A stretch of DNA of 64,000 nucleotides from Burkholderia savannae (GCF_001524445.2 NZ_CP013418.1:2232001-2296000), one strand, 5' to 3'; counted from the stretch's first letter, positions 44,827 through 56,188 are shown. Notes: generated by a model not told the origin, from the sequence alone. Numbers and translations are program-made.

Positions 44827-46185
44827 ATGCTCGAAGACAGCGCCCGCCTGACCTCCCTCATCTGTGCGAGCGAATCGCTGAATCAGATCTGGTCGCCGCG
44901 CGCGACGTTGCAGCGCATGCTCGACGTCGAAGCGGCGCTTGCCCGCGCGCTCGCCGCGCACGGCGTGATTCCGGCGAGCGCGGTGCAGCCGATCGAGGCG
45001 ACGTGCACGGCCGACGCGCTCGACGCGCAGGCGCTGATGCGCGACGCGGCGCTCGGCGGCAATCTCGCGATTCCGCTCGTCAGGCAGTTGACCGCGCGCG
45101 TGAAGGCGCGCGACGCCGAAGCGGCGAAATTCGTGCACTGGGGCGCGACGAGCCAGGACATCATCGACACGGCGACGGTGCTGCAGCTGCGCGACACGTT
45201 CGACTGGCTCGAGCCGCTGCTGCGCGACACGTGCGCGACGCTCGCGACGCTCGCCGCCGCGCATCGCGCGACGCCGATGATCGGCCGCACGTGGCTGCAG
45301 CAGGCGCTGCCGATCACGCTCGGATTGAAGTTCGCGCAATGGCTCGACGCGCTGCTTCGTCATCGCGAGCGTATCGCCGCGTTGCGCGAGCGCACGCTCG
45401 CGCTGCAGTTCGGCGGGGCGGCGGGCACGCTCGCGAGCCTGCGCGACGCGGCGCCGGCGGTTGCGCGCGCGCTCGCGGACGACTTGCGGCTCGCGCTGCC
45501 GGCCGTGCCGTGGCACACGCAGCGCGACCGGATCGCCGAGACGGCGGCTTGCTTCGGGATGCTGATCGGCACGCTCGGCAAGATCGCGCGCGACGTTTCG
45601 CTGTCGATGCAGACCGAGATCGGCGAACTCGCCGAGCCTGCCGCGGCCGGCAAGGGCGGTTCGTCGACGATGCCGCACAAGCGCAACCCGGTCGGCTGCG
45701 CGGCCGTGCTGACCGCGGCCGTGCGCGCGCCGGGGCTCGTCTCCACCGTGTTCGCCGGCATGGTTCAGGAGCACGAGCGTGCGCTCGGCGGCTGGCAGGC
45801 CGAATGGGACGCGCTGCCCGAACTCGCGCGGCTCGCGGGCGGCGCGCTCGCGCAGGTCGCGCAGATCGTCGCCGGCCTGAACGTCGACGTCGCGCGTCTC
45901 GCCGCGAATCTCGACGCGACGCACGGCCTCGTGCTCGGCGAAGCGGTGATGCTCGCGCTCGGCGACAAGATCGGCCGGCTCGACGCGCATCATCTCGTCG
46001 AGCGCGCATCGAAGGAAGCCGTGCGCAGCGGCCGCCCGCTGCACGACGTGCTCGCCGCCGATCCGGACGTCGCGGCGCACATCGCGCCCGACGCGCTGCG
46101 CCAGTTGCTCGATCCCGCTCATTACGTCGGCGAGGCGCATGCCTACGTCGACGCCGTGCTCGCGCTCCATGCGAGCCGCCACTAA
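44827..46185 (+). CDS. pcaB: 3-carboxy-cis,cis-muconate cycloisomerase
   Basis: Class II fumarase/aspartase-superfamily enzyme of 452 aa that lactonises carboxymuconate. The superfamily signature GSSTMPHKRNP is at about 278-288, the C1-type motif at HWGATSQDIIDTA (about 105-117), and TWLQQALPITLGLKFAQWLDAL in the second helix bundle. It starts 139 nt after pcaJ and is followed closely (12 nt) by pcaD. Confidence 0.95.
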   Translation: MLEDSARLTSLICASESLNQIWSPRATLQRMLDVEAALARALAAHGVIPASAVQPIEATCTADALDAQALMRDAALGGNLAIPLVRQLTARVKARDAEAAKFVHWGATSQDIIDTATVLQLRDTFDWLEPLLRDTCATLATLAAAHRATPMIGRTWLQQALPITLGLKFAQWLDALLRHRERIAALRERTLALQFGGAAGTLASLRDAAPAVARALADDLRLALPAVPWHTQRDRIAETAACFGMLIGTLGKIARDVSLSMQTEIGELAEPAAAGKGGSSTMPHKRNPVGCAAVLTAAVRAPGLVSTVFAGMVQEHERALGGWQAEWDALPELARLAGGALAQVAQIVAGLNVDVARLAANLDATHGLVLGEAVMLALGDKIGRLDAHHLVERASKEAVRSGRPLHDVLAADPDVAAHIAPDALRQLLDPAHYVGEAHAYVDAVLALHASRH

Positions 46186-46197
46186 GGAGAGATTCCC

Positions 46198-46983
46198 ATG
46201 CCTTTCGCATCAGTCAACGGAGTGCGGCTGCATTACCGGATCGACCGCGCGACGCGCGCCGGCGCACCGTGGCTCGTGTTCTCGAATTCGCTTGGTGCGG
46301 ACCTGTCGATGTGGGCGCCGCAGATCGGCCCGCTGACGGCGCACTTCAACCTGCTGCGCTACGACACGCGCGGTCACGGTCACTCCGACGCACCGGCCGG
46401 CTCGTATTCGATCGAGCAACTGACGGGCGACGTGATCGGCCTGCTCGACCACGTCGGGATCGAGCGCGCGCATTTCTGCGGAATCTCGATGGGCGGCCTC
46501 ACGGGCGCGGCGCTCGCCGCGCGCCATGCGAGCCGCATCGATCGCGCGGTGCTGTCGAATACGTCCGCGAAAATCGGCTCGCCGCAAGTGTGGGGGCCGC
46601 GCGCGCAACAGGCGCGCGCCGAAGGAATGGTGGCGCTCGCCGACGCGGTGCTGCCGCGCTGGTTCACGGCCGCGTTCTTCGAGCGCGAGCCGCGCCTCAT
46701 CGATGTGATTCGCGACACGTTTAATCACACGGACAAGGAAGGCTACGCGGCGAATTGCGACGCGCTGAACGCCGCCGATCTGCGCGACGAAGTGAAGGGC
46801 ATTCGCGTGCCGACGCTCGTCGTGACGGGCGCGCACGACATGTCGACGCCGCCCGACCAGGGCCGCGCGCTCGCCGCCGCGGTCGCGGGGGCGGAGCACG
46901 TCGAATTCGACTGCGCGCACATCTCGAACATCGAATGCGCGGACGGCTTCAATCGCACGCTGACCGATTTCCTGACGGCGTGA
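46198..46983 (+). CDS. pcaD: 3-oxoadipate enol-lactonase
   Basis: Alpha/beta hydrolase of 261 aa. It shows VFSNSLGADLSMWAPQI (the oxyanion region typical of PcaD), YDTRGHGHSDAP, the nucleophile elbow GISMGG (Ser near 99), VVTGAHDMSTPPDQ (Asp) and CAHISNIE (His). Hydrolyses the enol-lactone to 3-oxoadipate. AAGGAGAG precedes the ATG; pcaC follows after 15 nt. Confidence 0.96.
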   Translation: MPFASVNGVRLHYRIDRATRAGAPWLVFSNSLGADLSMWAPQIGPLTAHFNLLRYDTRGHGHSDAPAGSYSIEQLTGDVIGLLDHVGIERAHFCGISMGGLTGAALAARHASRIDRAVLSNTSAKIGSPQVWGPRAQQARAEGMVALADAVLPRWFTAAFFEREPRLIDVIRDTFNHTDKEGYAANCDALNAADLRDEVKGIRVPTLVVTGAHDMSTPPDQGRALAAAVAGAEHVEFDCAHISNIECADGFNRTLTDFLTA

Positions 46984-46998
46984 CGCGAGGGCATCGAG

Positions 46999-47382
46999 AT
47001 GAATGACGACCAACGTTACGAAGCGGGCATGAAGGTGCGCCGCGCGGTGCTCGGCGATGCGCACGTCGAGCGCTCGCTCGCGAATCGCACCGAGCTGACC
47101 GAAGAGTTCCAGAACCTGATCACGCGCTATGCATGGGGCGAGATCTGGACGCGCGAAGGCCTGCCGCGCCACACGCGCAGCCTGCTGACGATTGCGATGA
47201 TGGTTGCGCTCAATCGCGGCGAAGAGCTCGCGCTGCATCTGCGCGCAGCGAAGAACAACGGCGTGACGCGCGACGAGATCAAGGAAGTGTTGCTGCAGAC
47301 CGCCATCTACTGCGGCGTGCCTGCAGCGAATTCGGCATTTCACCTCGCGCAGCGCATCTTCAGCGAAGACGACGCGGCCTGA
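46999..47382 (+). CDS. pcaC: 4-carboxymuconolactone decarboxylase
   Basis: AhpD-fold decarboxylase of 127 aa. It has NRTELTEEFQNLITRYAWGEIWTREGL, the helical core RSLLTIAMMVALNRGEELALHLRAAKNNGVTRDEI and the closing VLLQTAIYCGVPAANSAFHLA. Forms the enol-lactone substrate of PcaD. A separate gene here, not the PcaL fusion with PcaD seen in some bacteria. Confidence 0.96.
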   Translation: MNDDQRYEAGMKVRRAVLGDAHVERSLANRTELTEEFQNLITRYAWGEIWTREGLPRHTRSLLTIAMMVALNRGEELALHLRAAKNNGVTRDEIKEVLLQTAIYCGVPAANSAFHLAQRIFSEDDAA

Positions 47383-47467
47383 CGCCGCGCGGTGCAAGAG
47401 ACAAGCGAGACGCTAGCGACAAAAGAGACGCGAGAGGCACAAGAGACACGAGCAAGAAACGACACAC

Positions 47468-47504
47468 CGCACGGGCGGCGCGCCGAACGGCCGCCGCCCG
47501 TGCG
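47468..47504. other. 12-bp perfect inverted repeat between pcaC and pcaK
   Basis: CGCACGGGCGGC (47468-47479) and GCCGCCCGTGCG (47493-47504), 13-nt loop, with no T-run. It is preceded by an unusual purine-rich run of GAGAC-like units (47395-47460). It may separate expression of pcaC and pcaK or be the operator/leader of pcaK. Confidence 0.6.
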
Positions 47505-47575
47505 CGACGACATGCGCCGGCATCGCATCGGCGCGGGACGCGAACGCGTCGATTACAAACCCAACGGAGACAGCA

Positions 47576-48931
47576 ATGACCCACCTCGCGCGCCAGCTCG
47601 ATGTGCAGCAGTTCATCGACGAACGGCGCTTTTCGCCCTATCAGTGGCTGATTCTGATCCTGTGCTTTTTGATCGTCGCGGCGGACGGCTTCGACACCGC
47701 CGCGATCGGCTTCGTCGCGCCCGCCCTCGGCCAGGAATGGCACGTGGCGAAGGCCGCGCTCGGCCCGGTGATGAGCGCGGCGCTCGTCGGCCTCGCGCTC
47801 GGCGCGCTCACGGCGGGGCCGCTCGCCGACCGGATCGGCCGCAAGCGCGTGCTGGTCGGCTCGGTCGTGCTGTTCGGACTCTTCAGCATCGGCTGCGCAT
47901 TCACGCAATCGGTGACGGAGCTTGCGGTGCTGCGGCTGTTGACGGGGCTCGGACTCGGCGCCGCGATGCCGAACGCGACGACGCTGATGGCCGAGTACGC
48001 GCCGCACGCGAAACGCTCGTTCCTCGTCAACACGATGTTCTGCGGCTTCACGCTCGGCTCGTCGGCGGGCGGCCTCGTCGCCGCCGCGCTGATTCCGGAT
48101 CACGGCTGGCGCAGCGTGTTCGTCGTCGGCGGCGTTGCGCCGCTCCTGCTCGGCGCGCTGCTGATCGCGCTGCCGGAGTCGATCCGCTTCATGGTGTTGC
48201 GCGGCGCGCCGCACGAGCGGATCGCCGCGGTGCTGCGCAGGATCGCGCCCGGCACGACGTTCGACGGCGTGCGCTTCGTGCTGCCCGACGAACGCGGCGA
48301 GCAGCGGCGTTCGGGGGCGGCCGTCGTGTTGTCGCCGCGCTATCGCGCGGGCACCGCGATGCTGTGGCTCACTTACTTCATGGGGCTGCTCGTCTACTAC
48401 CTGTTGACGAGCTGGCTGCCGACGCTGATTCGCGACACCGGCTTCACCGTGCGCGACGCGGCGCTCGTCACCGCACTGTTTCCGCTCGGCGGCGGCATCG
48501 GCGCGATTGCGACCGGCTGGCTGATGGACCGCTTCGAGCCGCATCGCGTGATCGCGTTCACGTATGCGCTGACGGCGCTGTTCGTATGGATGATCGGATT
48601 GCAGGCCGGGCATCTCGCGCTGCTGGCGACCGTCGTGTTCGTCGCGGGCGTTTGCATGAACGGCGCGCAATCGTCGCTGCCGGCGCTCGCGGCGGCGTTC
48701 TATCCGACGAGCGGACGCGCGACGGGCGTAGCGTGGATGCTAGGCGTCGGGCGCTTCGGCGGGATTCTGGGAGCGTTTTCGGGAGGCTTGCTGCTGCAGG
48801 CGCAGCTCGGATTCGGCACGATTTTTTCGATGCTCGCCGTGCCGGCGCTGATCGCGGCGGGTGCGCTGATGGTCAAGCGCGCAGCGGCGCTGCGCGACGT
48901 AGAGCCGGACGCGCCGGCGCGTTCGGCATGA
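47576..48931 (+). CDS. pcaK: Aromatic acid:H+ symporter (4-hydroxybenzoate/protocatechuate)
   Basis: MFS carrier of 451 aa of the AAHS family. The N-terminus RQLDVQQFIDERRFSPYQWLILILCFLIVAADGFDTAAIGFVAPAL carries the D-G-x-D motif needed by PcaK/BenK. Also seen are GPLADRIGRKRVLVGS and LTGLGLGAAMPNATTLMAEY. With pobA and pca genes on the same strand it should import 4-hydroxybenzoate or protocatechuate. Confidence 0.94.
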   Translation: MTHLARQLDVQQFIDERRFSPYQWLILILCFLIVAADGFDTAAIGFVAPALGQEWHVAKAALGPVMSAALVGLALGALTAGPLADRIGRKRVLVGSVVLFGLFSIGCAFTQSVTELAVLRLLTGLGLGAAMPNATTLMAEYAPHAKRSFLVNTMFCGFTLGSSAGGLVAAALIPDHGWRSVFVVGGVAPLLLGALLIALPESIRFMVLRGAPHERIAAVLRRIAPGTTFDGVRFVLPDERGEQRRSGAAVVLSPRYRAGTAMLWLTYFMGLLVYYLLTSWLPTLIRDTGFTVRDAALVTALFPLGGGIGAIATGWLMDRFEPHRVIAFTYALTALFVWMIGLQAGHLALLATVVFVAGVCMNGAQSSLPALAAAFYPTSGRATGVAWMLGVGRFGGILGAFSGGLLLQAQLGFGTIFSMLAVPALIAAGALMVKRAAALRDVEPDAPARSA

Positions 48932-48980
48932 TCGGCGCGAGCCGCTGCGAAGATCGACGGGGCGGCGTGTTCGCGCCCCG

Positions 48981-49229
48981 TCATTCCTCGGCGTCGTGGA
49001 CCTTCGCGAAGTGGCGAAGGTACGCGCGCAATGCAGCTTCGCGGCTGCGGTGATCGGCGGGCGTCGATGCGCCCATCTCTTCCTCGTCGCCGAACAGCGC
49101 GGACGGCGCGCCGTAAGTGCCCACTTCGACGCGCTCGCGCAGCACGCGAATCAGGTGCACGCGATGGCGATACTCCGCGACCCAATGCAGGCCTTCGATC
49201 CGATCGCCTGCTTTCAGCAGTGGCTTCAT
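48981..49229 (-). CDS. Small hypothetical protein
   Basis: An 82-aa protein. It has a beta-rich N-half (GDRIEGLHWVAEYRHRVHLIRVLRERVEVGTYG) and an acidic then helical C-half (ALFGDEEEMGASTP...AALRAYLRHFAKVHDAEE). The composition is unbiased and the ATG at 49229 begins where the compact domain does. No family recognised; convergent with pcaK. Confidence 0.65.
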   Translation of the reverse strand: MKPLLKAGDRIEGLHWVAEYRHRVHLIRVLRERVEVGTYGAPSALFGDEEEMGASTPADHRSREAALRAYLRHFAKVHDAEE

Positions 49230-49337
49230 CTGCGTTCTCCCGGCCGGGACGGGTTCGCGGGGCAGCGAACCGACGTCCGGAAGGAAAGCGTACGCTTTAC
49301 CGGATCGGATCACAACGGGCGAGGCGTTTCAGTGGCT

Positions 49338-49955
49338 TCAGTGGCCGGCCACCTTGGCGAGCATCGGATAAAGCGACAGAACGAGCAGCGCGGCCATCGT
49401 GATGTTGAACGCGCGCAGCCAGCGCGGATTCGACAGGAAGCCGCGCAGCCCCTGACCGAACGCGGCCCAGATGCTGATGCTCGGCAGGCCGACGCAGACG
49501 AACACGAGCGCCATCCAGACGGCGTTGCGGCCGTAGTCCGCGGAGAGCTGGATCGTCGTCGCGGCGGTCAGCACCATCATCCATGCTTTCGGATTGACCC
49601 ATTGGAACGCGATCGCCTCGACGAACGTCATCGGGCGCGACTTGCCGTGGTGAGCGCGCACTTCGCCTGACGTGCCGATGCGCCATGCGAGATACAGCAG
49701 GTAGACGATGCTGGCGGTTTCGAGGAGCGCATAGAGCACGGGGATTCGCTTGAACGCTTCGCCGAGGCCGAAGCCGACCGACAGCATCAGAATCGCGACG
49801 CCCACGCTGATGCCGAACATGTGCGGCAGCGTGCGGCGAAAGCCGAAGTTGACGCCGGACGCGAGCAGCATCGTGTTGTTCGGGCCGGGGGTGATCGAGG
49901 TGACGAGCGCGAACAGCATGCCGGCGGGCAGCGCACTGACGGTGAGGTAGTTCAT
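49338..49955 (-). CDS. LysE-family exporter
   Basis: Amino-acid or small-molecule exporter of 205 aa, RhtB-like branch. It has ALVTSITPGPNNTMLLASGVNFGFRRTLPHMFGISVG (the PGPN signature), about six helices and FQWVNPKAWMMVLTAATT in the second half. Unlike argO at 29329 it lacks the GAQNAF motif. The ATG at 49955 lies upstream of the first helix; the longer frame to 50069 adds unlikely sequence. No regulator is adjacent. Confidence 0.9.
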   Translation of the reverse strand: MNYLTVSALPAGMLFALVTSITPGPNNTMLLASGVNFGFRRTLPHMFGISVGVAILMLSVGFGLGEAFKRIPVLYALLETASIVYLLYLAWRIGTSGEVRAHHGKSRPMTFVEAIAFQWVNPKAWMMVLTAATTIQLSADYGRNAVWMALVFVCVGLPSISIWAAFGQGLRGFLSNPRWLRAFNITMAALLVLSLYPMLAKVAGH

Positions 49956-50270
49956 GGTGGTGCTCTCTTCGTCCGGGACAAAGCAAGGATGACGAAGCGA
50001 GTTTAGTGGACGATGGCAGTACAGTACCGATACAGTTTGCGGAATGGTTGCCAGTACGGGGCGGGTCATTACAGGTGCGGACTATCCCATCCGATGATGA
50101 TCGGATGGCATTGCCGCCTGAAGACGGGGTTTCCGCGGCGGACGCGAGCTTCGCCCTATTCCATTCACGTCGAACGAATCTGCGCGCCGACGCCGTCTCA
50201 CGTCACGGTGCTCCCGCGGGCGACGCAAACAGAGCGGCAAGGCAGCCGTACGCACAGCCCGGCGCGCGAC
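49956..50270. other. Intergenic, exporter to mer locus
   Basis: About 315 nt; no gene supported. It contains a cluster of CAGTAC/GTACAG/CAGT-like repeats (50010-50065) which may be the exporter's control region. Confidence 0.45.
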
Positions 50271-50949
50271 TCACGATCGTTCGAACGCCTCATGGCATCC
50301 GCCGCCGGGCTGCCGCCCTCGCACGGCTTGCAGCAAGTGTTGCGCGCACGCGTATCCCACGTTGAATGCCATGCGAGCATCGACGATGTCGACGCCCGGT
50401 TGCGTTGATGCCCACGCTCGTCCGATCTCGGCGGAGGCGAAGAAATGCACCTGGCAGCAGAACGCCGCTCGGATTGGGCCGCTGCCGCACGGCGACACGA
50501 GCGACACGGCCGCGCCGGCCGGCTCGACATTTAGCAAGCCACCCTGCTTCGCGGCGACGGTCAGTGTGACGGGCTCGCCGGTTGCGGCACAGCGCGAGAC
50601 GACGTGCGCCGTTTGGCCGATCAACATCGGGAAAAAAAAACGCATCGAATGCGCACCACGTGTACAGGCGCCGGCCGCCGACATCGAGCGCGTGCGCTGT
50701 TTGTCGCAGCGTGAGCCCGTACCCGACTACGTTGCCGTCATCGTCCCATTCCATATCGACGGCGTGACCCAGCATCGCCGCGACGCGCTCGCGAGGCCAT
50801 GCGAGCGCCGCGGCAAGCGCGGCGGGCGATACGGGACTTCCCTTCGCCAGCTCGCGCAAGAGCGCGACGAATAGCTGGCCGAAGCCTTCGGGCCGATCGG
50901 CCTGCGTCAAGCGATCGATAAGGTCAGTCGCATAGCGATCAATATTCAC
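50271..50949 (-). pseudogene. merB: Organomercurial lyase merB, interrupted by a +1 frameshift in a 9-base homopolymer
   Basis: Alkylmercury lyase that would cleave carbon-mercury bonds. The first part (GTG 50949 onward, RBS GGGAGG) encodes VNIDRYATDLIDRL ... YTWCAFDAFFFP with the catalytic Cys-Ala-Phe-Asp. The second part continues in another frame from FFFPMLIGQTAHVVSRCAATGEPVTLTV to FCCQVHFFASAEIGRAW, including the second catalytic Cys. The shift lies exactly at nine A (50632-50640; T on the coding strand); eight would restore one frame of 225 codons with all active-site residues. As written, translation ends at 50290 after 219 aa with a wrong C-terminus. It starts 13 nt after the merA stop. 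True mutation, slippage-tolerated gene or sequencing error cannot be separated here. Confidence 0.85.
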
Positions 50950-50962
50950 GATTGCCTCCCGG

Positions 50963-52987
<2,025 letters not shown>

Positions 52988-53018
52988 AGGTTAGTTCCGT
53001 ACTTAAGTACGGAGTCAA
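52988..53018 (-). promoter_or_regulatory. mer operator-promoter (MerR type, 19-bp spacer)
   Basis: On the - strand: -35 TTGACT (53018-53013), a 19-nt spacer and -10 TAACCT (52993-52988). The spacer holds the 18-bp dyad TCCGTACTTAAGTACGGA (52996-53013), nearly identical to the Tn501/Tn21 MerR site. The long spacer needs MerR-Hg to untwist it. merR begins 6 nt beyond on the + strand. Confidence 0.92.
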
Positions 53019-53023
53019 CGGGC

Positions 53024-53434
53024 ATGGGGACTGAAACGGGGAATCTGACGATCGGCGCTTTCGCCGCGGCGGCGGATGTCAGCGTCGAAACGATCCGGTT
53101 CTACCAGCGCAAAGGGCTGCTGAATGAACCCGACAAGCCATACGGCCGCATTCGCCGCTATGGCGCGGCCGACGTCGCGCGGGTTCGGTTCGTGAAGTCG
53201 GCCCAGCGGCTCGGGTTCAGCCTGGACGAGGTGGCCGAACTGCTGAAGCTCGACGACGGCCCGTATTGCGCGGAAGCGAGCCGCCTGGCCGAGCGCAAGC
53301 TCGACGACATCCGGGCGAAAATCGCGGATCTCGCACGCATGGAGGCGGTCCTGGCGCAATTGGTGGGGGCCTGCCATGTGAACGAGGGCAACGTGTCGTG
53401 CCCGCTGATCGCGTCGTTGCAAGGGGCAATGTGA
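53024..53434 (+). CDS. merR: Mercury-responsive regulator MerR
   Basis: MerR of 136 aa. The N-terminal winged helix starts [26 protein letters not shown]. All three Hg(II)-binding cysteines are present: DGPYCAEA, and the pair in [19 protein letters not shown], as in Tn501 MerR. It represses and, with Hg(II), activates the divergent merA promoter whose dyad ends 10 nt before this ATG. Confidence 0.96.
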   Translation: MGTETGNLTIGAFAAAADVSVETIRFYQRKGLLNEPDKPYGRIRRYGAADVARVRFVKSAQRLGFSLDEVAELLKLDDGPYCAEASRLAERKLDDIRAKIADLARMEAVLAQLVGACHVNEGNVSCPLIASLQGAM

Positions 53435-53937
53435 CGTGAACTCGGGCCGATCGGGCCGGCCGCCGACCAGCGCCGCGGGCCTTGCCTGCGCGAACCGTGC
53501 GCCGAACTGAATTCATCGCGACTTCGCCGGTGAGATTGTCGACGCGGCGCGGCTGCCGACGCTGTCTGCGTGACAAGGCAAGCCGGCACTTTTATGTGTC
53601 GGTCCGCGCCGGGCGCGCCACTCACGGGTCGATCAGGGTTGGTTCGTCGCCCGTGAGCGGCGCCGAGATTTGGCCGTCATTCGGCGCGTGACCCCGACTT
53701 CACGGCGCTTGCCGCGCAAGAGCCGGCTGGGCTGTCGCCGCGAACCTGTTGAGGGCCGGCCCGGCGGAAAGCCGGCCTCGGCCTGAAGGTCGGCGTGTCC
53801 GGCCGCGTCTCGATGGCAAGCGGATGCCGATGCATCCCCGACATGCGCCCGGAGTCAGCAGGTTGCCGCACCCAACCGCGCGCGGCCGGCTTCGCGATGC
53901 GCGGCGGTGCTTCCGCGATGCCGCACGGCACGCACGT
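53435..53937. other. Intergenic, merR to yjbQ
   Basis: About 500 nt with no supported gene on either strand. Confidence 0.5.
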
Positions 53938-54342
53938 TCATTCGCCGATCAGATGCAGCACGATGTCGCGGCGATGCTCGAACAGATAGATGCCTTGCCA
54001 CGTGCCGAGCACCATGCGCCCGTGCTCGACGGGAATCGACAGCTGCACCTGAGTCAGCGCCGCGCGTAGATGCGCGGGCATGTCGTCCGGGCCTTCGGTT
54101 GCGTGTTCGTAGCGCGAATCGTCCTCGGGGGCGAGTTCGGCGAAGTAGCGTTCCAGGTCGCGCTGCACCGACGGGTCCGCATTCTCCTGGATCAGCAGCG
54201 AAGCGGACGTGTGCCGGCAGAACACGGTGAGCAGGCCGGTGCGGATCGACTGCTGATCGACGAACGCGCGCGCCTGCGGCGTGAACTCGACGAGGCCGCG
54301 CCCGCGCGCCTCGACGGCGATGTGTTGAATCGACTGTTGCAT
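53938..54342 (-). CDS. yjbQ: YjbQ/UPF0047 family protein
   Basis: A 134-aa protein of the YjbQ family. The conserved core VFCRHTSASLLIQENADPSV, EHATEGPDDMPAHLRAAL and VEHGRMVLGTWQGIYLFEHR is complete. Members have weak thiamine-phosphate synthase activity in vitro, and the cellular role is unsettled. It lies 21 nt after the thioredoxin-like gene on the same strand, probably one operon. Confidence 0.94.
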   Translation of the reverse strand: MQQSIQHIAVEARGRGLVEFTPQARAFVDQQSIRTGLLTVFCRHTSASLLIQENADPSVQRDLERYFAELAPEDDSRYEHATEGPDDMPAHLRAALTQVQLSIPVEHGRMVLGTWQGIYLFEHRRDIVLHLIGE

Positions 54343-54363
54343 GATGATTGGGTGCCGGTGGGC

Positions 54364-54693
54364 TCATTCCAGCGCGGCGAAGCCGTGGGATTCGATTTGC
54401 TCGGCGCTGACCGGGCGAACGACGCGCGCGACCTCCACGCCATCGCGCAGGAACACCAGCGTCGGCCAGAGCTTGATGCCGAACGAGCGGCCGAGCGGGC
54501 GGCCGGGGCCGTCTTCGATTTTCAGGTGGCGGACATCGGGGTGCGGCAAGAACGCATCGCGAATCGCGGGCTGTGCGCCCGTGCAGATGCCGCACCAGTT
54601 CGCACCGAACTCGATGACGGTGGCTCCGGCGAGCGAGTCGACTTCCGGGCGTGTGGGCGCGTCGGCGGTATAGGCTTGTGGAGGGTTCATCAT
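54364..54693 (-). CDS. Thioredoxin-like protein with a C-G-I-C centre
   Basis: A 109-aa thioredoxin-fold protein. The active site is WCGIC (about 34-38) instead of WCGPC, and the cis-proline is in IKLWPTLVFLRDG. No signal peptide, so cytoplasmic. The Pro-to-Ile change in the CXXC should alter redox potential. Two adjacent ATGs (54693, 54690) serve as start. It reads into yjbQ. Confidence 0.9.
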   Translation of the reverse strand: MMNPPQAYTADAPTRPEVDSLAGATVIEFGANWCGICTGAQPAIRDAFLPHPDVRHLKIEDGPGRPLGRSFGIKLWPTLVFLRDGVEVARVVRPVSAEQIESHGFAALE

Positions 54694-55413
54694 GGCTCCA
54701 TGTGCTTGATGAAAGCGTCACTGCGTCGTGGCCGTATTCGAGGCCGGTGCTTTTACTGTAGCGGAAACTGTAGCGGAAAAAGGGTGCGATGGCGTCGGGC
54801 AATTCGGCTTGCCGCCGCGAGCCGCGACGAATCGAATCCGTCCTGCAAGAGGCGAACTCTCCGAACAGTTGATCGACGGCGGCGCGCATCCGTTCAAAAG
54901 GCGGCTATTCCAGCGATGTAGTCGGCCAAGGACATCTTGTCCGGAGCGGCCCCGCGGAGCACGTCAGGTACGACTTGCGTCTTGTCGACCGACGCTGGAG
55001 AACCACGGCTCGCCACGCTATTGCGACAGCCTACGGCAGTCGTTGGTTCTCGGAAAAGGCGCACGCGGCGTCGATACGTTGCCGTTGAACCCGAGCTCGC
55101 CGTTTCGGCGGTTGCTTGCGGCCGTCGCATCGTACGGAAATCGCCGATACGGCGGCCGCTCCGCGCGATGCGACGGCGAACGTGGAGTACGAATCCGGCG
55201 TCGCGGCGCGTTGGCGCCGCGCGTGGCAAATCTAGCACGGCCATTGCGATTGCCCGGCCGCACGGGCGCCTCGTGGAGCGAGCGCAAAATACGGTCACGA
55301 TCGAGATCGGCGCGGCGAGCGCTTTCTCGACCCAGGACCTAGAATTGGACGTAGCGCTCGCTTCCCGGCGCGAAACCGGTCGACTTTTCCTCCTTCTAGC
55401 GACTGCAGCGGCC
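54694..55413. other. Intergenic, no gene recognised
   Basis: About 720 nt between divergent genes; nothing convincing on either strand. Confidence 0.5.
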
Positions 55414-56106
55414 ATGAACATTCACAACGCGCGCGTCATTCGCCCGGCGCTGGGCGCACTTTGCGTCGCATCGCTTGCAACGCTCCACGCGTGCGGCGGC
55501 GAGGCATGTTTCGGTTTCGACGGGTGTTTCAACAATAACGGCGTGCAGACCGTCACGCTGTCCGGCACCGCCGCCACCGGCCGGGCGCTCGCGAGCGCGG
55601 CGGTCAACGTCGACTGCACGCAGGGCTCGGCCGCCACGCTGTCGGACGGCGGCGGCCACTACAGCATCACGTTCGATGCGACGCTTCCTTGCACTATCAC
55701 CGTGACCTCCGGAGGCACGAGCCTGCACTCGCTCGCCTATGCCGGCGGGACGTTCAATACGACGCCCGAAACCGAGTTGCTGCTCGTCTACCTCGCTGCG
55801 CAGCTCGGCACGAATACGGCCCGCCTGATCGGGGATCTGCCGAACAACTCGCGCTTCCAGCAGGTGCTGGAGAATCAGACGGACGTGCTGGCCGCGCAAA
55901 CGGCAGTCGTCGCGAATCTCCAGCAGCGCTATGAGGTTGCGTTCGCGACGCCGGCGTTCCTGACGACGCCGTTTTTCGTCGGACAAGCGGGCGTCGACGG
56001 TGATCTCGGCGCGCTCGCGGGTGCGGGCGCGATCGACCCCAACGGCATGCCCGATCCGGTCGCCGTGTCGCTGCTGCAACAGGCAGGCGCCGCGCACCCG
56101 CTTTGA
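55414..56106 (+). CDS. Putative lipoprotein
   Basis: A 230-aa exported protein with a lipobox at LATLHAC (Cys27), preceded by a hydrophobic signal, so probably lipid-anchored. A following Cys-rich short segment (GGEACFGFDGCFNN) leads to a beta-sandwich-like domain (VTLSGTAATGRALASAAVNVDC...GHYSITFDATLPCTITVTSGG). The second half is helical and polar (LLLVYLAAQLG...RFQQVLENQTDVLAAQTAVVANLQQRY). Function unknown. Confidence 0.78.
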   Translation: MNIHNARVIRPALGALCVASLATLHACGGEACFGFDGCFNNNGVQTVTLSGTAATGRALASAAVNVDCTQGSAATLSDGGGHYSITFDATLPCTITVTSGGTSLHSLAYAGGTFNTTPETELLLVYLAAQLGTNTARLIGDLPNNSRFQQVLENQTDVLAAQTAVVANLQQRYEVAFATPAFLTTPFFVGQAGVDGDLGALAGAGAIDPNGMPDPVAVSLLQQAGAAHPL

Positions 56107-56188
56107 GCGGCGTACGCGGCAGCGTTGCAGGTGAACACGGACTGATTCGATTGTCGAACTCGCCATTGCGAGCCGCGCGATCGTCGAA

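Noticed and set aside
50013..50408. Possible MocR/GntR regulator gene divergent from the LysE exporter
   Set aside because: Such a regulator is expected there, but the translated frame has no winged-helix or aminotransferase features.
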